Shown here one piece after another: positions 32,892 to 34,352 of a stretch of 34,352 nt of DNA. The number at the start of each line of letters is the position of its first letter. Position 1 is the first letter of the stretch. The notes below the pieces were generated by a model. It worked only from the letters and a program-made list of their open reading frames with translations. It ran no database searches and had not been told where the DNA came from. This DNA comes from Thermoplasmatota archaeon (lineage in GTDB: Archaea; Thermoplasmatota; Penumbrarchaeia; Penumbrarchaeales; Penumbrarchaeaceae). Where the stretch lies: the NCBI GenBank assembly GCA_016928095.1, contig JAFGLL010000096.1:1-34352 (forward strand), in the 5' to 3' direction. A program made the translations under genes and the position numbers.

Positions 32892-34352
32892 ATGTCGGAA
32901 GGTTTAACACCAGAAGGTAATGGGACGGATATAAGAACGGACGGGACCGGGGCAACGGGCAACTGGGGTGCGGGAAATGCACCTCCGGGGAACGATGTTG
33001 CGGATGATAGGATCATGAAGATGCAGGCAAAGCTTAGAGAGAAACTTGCAGCTCTGAAGGATCGGGAGGAGGAGCTCGATAGAAGGGATGATACGGTCTC
33101 CGAATTGGAACAGCGTCTATCCGAGGAGAAAGAGCAGCTCCAGAACTACCGATCAGAGCTGGAATCATACGGTAAGCAGCTGGAGGAAAGAGCGACAGCG
33201 TTCCGGGAGAATGAGAGGGCTACCCTGGCGGAGAACAGTGAGGGACAGGACAAGGAGGGAACACTTCAGGATACAGAATTCATAACCAGTCTCCAGGAGG
33301 AGAACTCTTCTCTGAAAGCCCGGTTGGCCGAGCTGGAGGCGAATGCATCCTCCGGAGAGGGAGAGGGAACGGTCAAGGGGGAAGGTCCAGAGGGAGAGAT
33401 ACGAACCTCCCCTGCCGAGCTTGAAAGGATGAGAAATGAGCTCGAGGGATACAGAGCCTCACTGGAGCGATACAGGGATCAGCTTGCCGCAAGCGGTGAG
33501 GAATTGACCCGGAAGGAGCAGGAGCTCAACTCCAGAGAGGAGGAGAAGGAAAGCAAGGACAGATCGACCATCGAGAGGATGCAGGGCATCATTCTCAAAC
33601 TCCAGGAGGAGAACTCCAGGCTGAAGAAGGATAGGGAAGAGATGGACCAGAAGGACTCCGCGGAACAGAACAGGAAGCTCGAGGAGATAGAGGAGAAGAA
33701 GAGAAAGCTCGAGGAGTTCCACCATCAGCTCGAGGTCTATAGAAAACAGCTTGACGACCACAAGAAGCAGATAGATGAGAGAATGAAAGCGGAGGACCAG
33801 GAGAAGGAGCAGGAGATGACCGATCTGAAAAAGGAGAACATGGAACTGATTGACAGGATATCCTCTCTTGAGAATAAATTCCCGACCGAGGAAAAGGAGA
33901 ACAATGAGGCGCAGGACCGGGAGAGAGAACTGCAGGAGGAGAAGGCAGGGCTCGCCAGGCAGAAGGAGCAGCTGGAGACCTACCGCTCCCAACTGGAGGA
34001 TTACCGCTCGCAGCTGGAACAGCAGAGGGCACAGATCGAGGAAAGGGCGAAGGTGGAGGACAACAATACAGATGATAAAATAGAGAAGCTCCAGGGGGTC
34101 ATCCTGAAGGTCCAGGAGGAGAACGCGTCCCTCAAAAAGCAACTGAAGCAGATCGAACAGAAAGGAACCCTGGATGGTATCGACCAGGAACAGCGGATCA
34201 AGACGGAAATGACCGAAATAGAGGAGGAGAAGGCAGGGCTCGCCAGGCAGAAGGAGAAACTGGAGACCTACCGCTCCCAACTGGAGGATTACCGCTCGCA
34301 GCTGGAGCAGCAGAGGACTCAGATCGAGGAAAGGGCGAAGGTGGAGGACAAC
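32892..34352 (+). CDS. Coiled-coil repeat protein, truncated by the window end
   Basis: An open frame of 487 codons runs from ATG at 32892 to the last base with no stop, so the gene continues outside. GGGAGGG (32879-32885) is a good ribosome-binding site six bases upstream. After a Gly/Asn-rich head (~35 residues) it is almost entirely coiled coil. Related segments recur every 88-100 residues: YRSELESYGKQLEERA, YRASLERYRDQLAASG, FHHQLEVYRKQLDDHK, YRSQLEDYRSQLEQQR. Short LQEEN-type phrases lie between. The last two units are almost identical in DNA. It shares its strand and probable operon with the zinc-ribbon coiled-coil gene. Probably structural; no enzymatic motif. Confidence 0.8.
   Translation, partial: MSEGLTPEGNGTDIRTDGTGATGNWGAGNAPPGNDVADDRIMKMQAKLREKLAALKDREEELDRRDDTVSELEQRLSEEKEQLQNYRSELESYGKQLEERATAFRENERATLAENSEGQDKEGTLQDTEFITSLQEENSSLKARLAELEANASSGEGEGTVKGEGPEGEIRTSPAELERMRNELEGYRASLERYRDQLAASGEELTRKEQELNSREEEKESKDRSTIERMQGIILKLQEENSRLKKDREEMDQKDSAEQNRKLEEIEEKKRKLEEFHHQLEVYRKQLDDHKKQIDERMKAEDQEKEQEMTDLKKENMELIDRISSLENKFPTEEKENNEAQDRERELQEEKAGLARQKEQLETYRSQLEDYRSQLEQQRAQIEERAKVEDNNTDDKIEKLQGVILKVQEENASLKKQLKQIEQKGTLDGIDQEQRIKTEMTEIEEEKAGLARQKEKLETYRSQLEDYRSQLEQQRTQIEERAKVEDN
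33936..34352 (+). repeat. Near-identical 129-base direct repeats, 288-base period
   Basis: The segment from 33936 (encoding EEKAGLARQKEQLETYRSQL) is repeated from 34224 to the window end with only three codon differences over 43 codons (CAG/AAA, GAA/GAG, GCA/ACT). The 288-base offset is 96 codons, so the reading frame and the coiled coil are preserved. This indicates a recent in-frame duplication or gene conversion within the coiled-coil gene. Confidence 0.85.

Noticed and set aside
33459-34280. Leucine-rich 273-codon minus-strand frame
   Set aside because: It is the antisense of Glu/Lys coiled-coil codons, which always yields Leu/Phe-rich open frames.
1-34352. tRNA, rRNA and integrase or transposase genes
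   Set aside because: No T-loop/acceptor-stem patterns, rRNA-like sequence or recombinase motifs were seen on either strand, so the accessory region is called only from repeats and relics.

Overview
The window is archaeal chromosomal DNA, most likely from a Thermoplasmata-type euryarchaeon (moderate confidence, judged only from gene content). Evidence for archaea: an NMD3 ribosome-export-type factor, type IV pilin-like N-termini, TATA boxes 25-35 bases upstream of start codons with short or no leaders, DUF2683/RelE-type and VapBC modules, and a dolichol-phosphate-mannose-synthase-like glycosyltransferase. No rRNA, tRNA or CRISPR array was seen.

Region 1 (1-6600) is an accessory, AT-richer patchwork. 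It holds a RelE-type toxin/antitoxin pair, a family-2 glycosyltransferase with a catalytically degenerate partner and a third broken relative, a VapBC pair with a clear palindromic operator, and a compact two-gene module of a C39-like cysteine peptidase and a possible winged-helix protein. It also holds a dispersed hairpin-rich element (two larger copies and a 3' remnant), two arrays of ~24-base degenerate repeats on opposite strands near its ends, and a gmd gene fragment. These are marks of repeated insertion and decay.

Region 2 (6611-10174) is a nucleotide-sugar block. gmd and rmd overlap by ATGA and should make GDP-D-rhamnose from GDP-mannose. An orphan HicB-like protein and a mannose-6-phosphate-isomerase-type cupin follow after an 0.8 kb stretch that has a good TATA box but no convincing gene.

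Region 3 (10329-13871) is core metabolism on the plus strand: a bacterial-type metK, ahcY four bases later, then nmd3, whose stop codon shares the tetranucleotide CTAG with the stop of the opposite operon.

Region 4 (13868-34352) is the most unusual part. A tightly packed minus-strand operon encodes two giant paralogues (2282 and 2195 aa). Each combines a pilin-like N-terminus, CARDB-like repeats, two 'VVDDD' alpha/beta domains, a von Willebrand A domain, two beta-sandwich-like domains and a C-terminal membrane helix. Two small pilin-like proteins follow with ATGA overlaps. Upstream on the same strand lies a secreted/transmembrane protein with a large ectodomain and a cytoplasmic DnaJ domain that keeps HPD. 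Divergent from it are two coiled-coil genes, the first with a zinc ribbon and the second running off the window with recent internal duplications. I infer that this is a cell-surface assembly with an intracellular chaperone-recruiting arm, and it is the best candidate here for an undescribed system.
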